From Pegea sp. RAD2-039 (lineage: Eukaryota > Chordata > Thaliacea > Salpida > Salpidae), in assembly GCA_034620365.1 (NCBI GenBank), contig JAQGEQ010000084.1, positions 930,001 to 994,000 of the forward strand: a stretch of DNA of 64,000 bases, given 5' to 3'. The translations under genes were made by a program, and so were the position numbers. This document shows, in pieces, positions 60,910 through 64,000 of this stretch; within the stretch, counting starts at the first letter, position 1; each line of letters begins with the position of its first letter. Under the pieces are notes generated by a model. That model searched no databases, was not told the origin of the DNA, and saw only the letters and a list, made by a program, of their open reading frames with translations.

Positions 60910-62160
60910 TCACGTGACTACTTTAATCCTCTTCCCGTCGATACTTATTTTAGTCGACCTTTTCATCTTCAATTTCTTCTTTTCATCTTCAAAATTTTTC
61001 AAATATTTTTCGATTCTTCTAACATGAGTCGACTTTGATTTCTTTTTGCGAGATCGAAGTTTCTCGCGATTTAGTTCGTCTGATACTACTTTCCACTTGG
61101 GTCGGATTACATAATCTCGAATAGAGGGTCTTGGAGCTACAGCTCGGTTTGCTAATTTTCTTTTTTTCTTCAACTTTATTTCAGGTGAAGTTATCATCTC
61201 ACCAAATGACATCATAACCGGCTTTTCTCGCTTAATTACAATCTTTTTTATGATTGGTTTGTTCTGCATGTCTCTTTCTTCTCTTTCCTCTCTTGACATA
61301 TTTTCTTCATTATCTTCTAATCCAAATAAAACTCGGGACCACTTGTTGATTAACTTTCCTGCCAGTTCTTTATTTTCTTTTAATTCAAATGGACTTTTAT
61401 GTAATGTCATAACTACTCGACCAATATTACTACAAGTCAACATTTCCTTACTGACTAGAGGTAGTTGATGTAGTGTTTTCAGCAGTTTGTTTCTGATACT
61501 GAAATGAGGAAGGTTCTCCGAAGGTGCTAGCCACATAGCTATGGCTTTTAAAATTCCCAAATTAATGAAATTTTCTTTCAAATGTTGCTTGTTGACAAAC
61601 GAAAGAAGTTTAGGAAGTAATTTTAGTTTATTTAAAGCTGGCCTGTTCTTTTTGATTTCTTTTTTATCTTTTTTTGCAGCTGCATCCATTTCTAGCAACA
61701 CTGCTTTGACTAATTTGTCTTTTTCATCGCTGTTCGCTTCGTACTTTATCATTTGTTTTTTTCTTCTTGCAGAAATTCTTTTTTCCATCATTACATCAAA
61801 ATCACAAACTTCTTGGTTTTCGGATCTTTTTTCTTCATTATCTTTATCATTTAATTCCAAGTCTTCCTTGTGAGCTCCAGAAATTGTTTTAAGATCAATC
61901 TTCTGGCTACTGATTTCATGATCTTCCTCAACAGAAACCACTTCAGGATTAATATTAAGTTGTAAATCGGTTTCAAAATCACCAAATATTTCCTCTAATT
62001 CTTTTTTTATGTCTTTTATAGTCTTTTCATCTTTACATTCTTCTAAATTGAGGTGATTATTCTTCCTATTTACTCCATAAACTGAATTTTCTGTCACTGT
62101 GTTAGTTTCTGGAGAGTAATCGAGGCATGAAACTATTTCGCAAGTTGACTTCTCGCTCAT
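60910..62160 (-). CDS. IWS1: IWS1, Spt6-binding transcription elongation factor
   Basis: A nuclear partner of SPT6 on elongating RNA polymerase II that also guides mRNA export and H3K36 methylation factors. The 416-residue single exon starts MSEKSTCEIVSC. The N half is acidic and disordered and much shorter than in human (819). The conserved core, about 140-280, is a TFIIS N-terminal-like helical bundle: LLPKLLSFVNKQHLKENFIN, LGILKAIAMWLAP, LLKTLHQLPLVSKEML and NIGRVVMTLHKSPFE. After it come INKWSRVLFGL and ARPSIRDYVIRPKW-like residues (APRPSIRDYVIRPKW), conserved in IWS1. The tail is basic. An acceptor (TTTGTATAG) lies 35 nt before the ATG. Confidence 0.94.
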   Translation of the reverse strand: MSEKSTCEIVSCLDYSPETNTVTENSVYGVNRKNNHLNLEECKDEKTIKDIKKELEEIFGDFETDLQLNINPEVVSVEEDHEISSQKIDLKTISGAHKEDLELNDKDNEEKRSENQEVCDFDVMMEKRISARRKKQMIKYEANSDEKDKLVKAVLLEMDAAAKKDKKEIKKNRPALNKLKLLPKLLSFVNKQHLKENFINLGILKAIAMWLAPSENLPHFSIRNKLLKTLHQLPLVSKEMLTCSNIGRVVMTLHKSPFELKENKELAGKLINKWSRVLFGLEDNEENMSREEREERDMQNKPIIKKIVIKREKPVMMSFGEMITSPEIKLKKKRKLANRAVAPRPSIRDYVIRPKWKVVSDELNREKLRSRKKKSKSTHVRRIEKYLKNFEDEKKKLKMKRSTKISIDGKRIKVVT

Positions 62161-62195
62161 AATTATTTTAACAAGTTCTCAAAACTGCTTTTTTT

Positions 62196-63365
62196 CTATA
62201 CAAAGATAATTATTAGCTTAAACAGGTTATTTTTAACTAAATTTACAAGTTTTGTTGAAGTTTAATTCAACAAAGTTGCAGAAATTTACAAATCCAAAAA
62301 TAAACATAACTAGCCATTATTGGTATTACATAGTGACGAGCAAGTAGCTACTAAACAGTAATTAATAGTAATAAAGTGCTTTGACCGAGAACAGCCATGC
62401 TGGATTTGCTATAAGTGATGATGTTAAAAGCAAAACTCAGTGAGAGTCATTATGTAACAACTATATTTTTTTGTGATAAATATTTTTCTTGATAAATCGC
62501 AATCTAACTCTATTATCATTAAGGACATCTTAGATTAATTTTGTGATAGATCATTGATTCGGTTTGGTGAAATTATGGTGATAAATATAACATGACATTT
62601 ATAAAAATTAGCTAAGTATTAAATCAGCTTATTACAAAATTGAGCACACAGCTTGTTACTTCAATAAAATCAATAGGCAGCCACTTCTTCAAAATCTCAT
62701 TTTTAACTGATAAAGTGATAATAAACTAAAAAGCTTAAACAAGCTTAAAAAGTAATCAAAAGCTCTCTAACTCCAACTTCCTAGCATTTTTCTAATAGAT
62801 TGAGGAGCTTTTTAAACCAATGGTGTTGGGCACTTGCGCTAGAGTTTTAATGCAAACTTATAATATTCTTATAAAATTGGTTTGCTTTTAAGTCAACAGA
62901 ATTTCTAAATGGTTACATGAAAGATGAATTTATTTAACATTGTACCATGCTAATTTTTTTATAACTTGTTTTCCTTGTGACGTCATTTTATGATAACAAG
63001 TTGTGTGGGATAATTGTTGCTAAGCATTCTGACATGCCATTTAACTTTAAAATATTGTTACTTATAATAAATGATTACTTATCATCTGGTGAAATTATTT
63101 TCATTTAGTTGCCTAAGACGTATCAATGAGCCAAACTTAATTTAGGGTCACTGTTCCCAATACTGGAGGAAATTATCGGCGCCTACTAAAGGTATACCAA
63201 ATAAAAACTTAATATTCAAGTACTAGTTGAGTTAAACAGGTTTTATTGCCACTTGATAAAAAAGACAAAAACTTCAGACTCACAGTAAAAATAATAACAG
63301 CCAATAAAATTAAATAAAAAAGACATTACACAGCTTTAAATTGTAAAAGAAAAAATGCAGGCTAC
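62196..63365. other. Spacer upstream of IWS1, no gene seen
   Basis: AT-rich. TTTGCTATAAG at about 62407 recalls the LINE tail motif, but the flanks do not match. Confidence 0.45.
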
Positions 63366-63977
63366 TTAAGAAATGGTACATGTAAAAAAATAAGTTTTTG
63401 GTTGGTCTGGAAGCTTCGTATCTTTATCTTGTGATGTCTTAGGACACATTTCACTTGGCAAGATTGCCACTTCATTGCGGATTGGAGAATTTTCGTGCAA
63501 ATCTGATGAGCAGTCAGAAGTTCTACCTATCACACTTTGTGGCGAGAGCCTGAATCCGAGGTTTGTGGAGTTCGGACAAGTTATTTCAGAAGTCTCCTTT
63601 CTAATTTCGACCAACTTTGAGCCTTCGTCACTTGAATCAGTCAAATCAGAGGCTTTAGTTGCCATAAAAGGGTCACATTTGGACTCAATTTTATTCACAA
63701 TAGGTTCAGAATCACCGACCACTTCAGGATTTCTAGTTTCAGTATAATTTTCTGCTAAAAAGCATTTAAACCCCTCGCAGGTTTGACATAACATCAATAC
63801 ACGGGGTATCTTTGGCTCTAAAGATTGTTGGATAGCTTTAAAAGCTTCACTTATTACATAAAATTTGTGTGTCAAGTTTTTATCGGCACAATTTTCATCC
63901 GACGTAATTGGGGGAGTGCGGAAGCAAATATCTGAAGCAGTGACTTCTTCCAAAACTATTTGGTCCTCCAGACGAAT
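63366..63977 (-). CDS. Last exon of an unrecognised gene (runs off right edge)
   Basis: An acceptor, AACTTTCAG, ends at 63978. From 63977 the frame reads IRLEDQIVLEEVTASDICFR and continues about 200 codons to the stop at 63366. It contains a Cys-rich patch (VLMLCQTCEGFKCFLAE), then a Ser/Asp/Glu-rich, probably disordered stretch (KASDLTDSSDEGSKL) and ends KTYFFTCTIS. The ATG at 63953 is internal, not the start. I recognise no family; the 5' exons lie outside the window. Codon use and complexity look like a real protein. Confidence 0.6.
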   Translation of the reverse strand: MRLEDQIVLEEVTASDICFRTPPITSDENCADKNLTHKFYVISEAFKAIQQSLEPKIPRVLMLCQTCEGFKCFLAENYTETRNPEVVGDSEPIVNKIESKCDPFMATKASDLTDSSDEGSKLVEIRKETSEITCPNSTNLGFRLSPQSVIGRTSDCSSDLHENSPIRNEVAILPSEMCPKTSQDKDTKLPDQPKTYFFTCTIS

Positions 63978-64000
63978 CTGAAAGTTAGCATTCTTATAAC

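Noticed and set aside
61541..61873. Plus-strand 110-codon open frame
   Set aside because: It is the shadow of IWS1; its Ser/Phe-rich composition reflects Lys/Glu codons read in reverse.
63475..63747. Plus-strand 90-codon open frame
   Set aside because: Antisense to the last exon of the right-edge gene, and no splice or start context.

Overview
The window is nuclear DNA from an AT-rich animal. About thirteen genes have clear orthologues in human but are split by short GT-AG introns. They include a Smad-anchor FYVE protein, an OATP transporter with a Kazal loop, VMP1 and SSNA1. Genes are separated by AT-rich spacers carrying LINE and SINE debris. No gene names the species. Many introns are only 35-54 nt, genes sit in an operon-like row, and there is a 3' splice site 8-40 nt upstream of almost every start codon. 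These together point to an invertebrate that uses spliced-leader trans-splicing, such as some cnidarians, tunicates, flatworms or rotifers. That is inference; no leader RNA gene was found.

Layout. 1-2940 (-): 5' half of SKI3/TTC37. 2941-5213: old LINE 3' end with a small inverted-repeat element inside it. 5214-6833 (-): intronless SPPL2 protease with an octapeptide repeat tail. 6834-9700: AT-rich spacer. 9701-13964 (+): tight head-to-tail row RIOK1, TADA3, MRPS2 with gaps of 96 and 170 nt. 15518-22052 (-): SARA/endofin (ZFYVE9/16). 23834-25362 (-): METTL27-like methyltransferase. 31295-35392 (-): OATP/SLCO transporter carrying an internal tandem duplication. 35.4-41.4 kb: spacer with SINE copies. 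42060-45182 (+): VMP1, probably with an extra N-terminal exon. 49014-49319 (+): SSNA1. 49.3-53.3 kb: LINE and SINE fragments. 53333-54813 (+): TRAPPC5. 56228-60331 (+): SLC13 anion transporter. 60910-62160 (-): IWS1. 63366-63977 (-): last exon of an unrecognised gene that runs off the window.

The genes are mostly housekeeping: RNA decay, ribosome maturation, SAGA-type chromatin, mitochondrial translation, transcription elongation, endosomal signalling, vesicle tethering and autophagy. They do not form one pathway. Apart from the operon-like trio, neighbours look unrelated.

Four conserved genes (TTC37, TADA3, METTL27-like, SLCO) each carry one single-base frame break in or beside a run of A or T. 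In TADA3 and METTL27-like the exon arithmetic closes exactly if one base is restored. Sequencing or assembly error is the simplest explanation. I saw no CRISPR array, rRNA, convincing tRNA, or prokaryotic or viral system.
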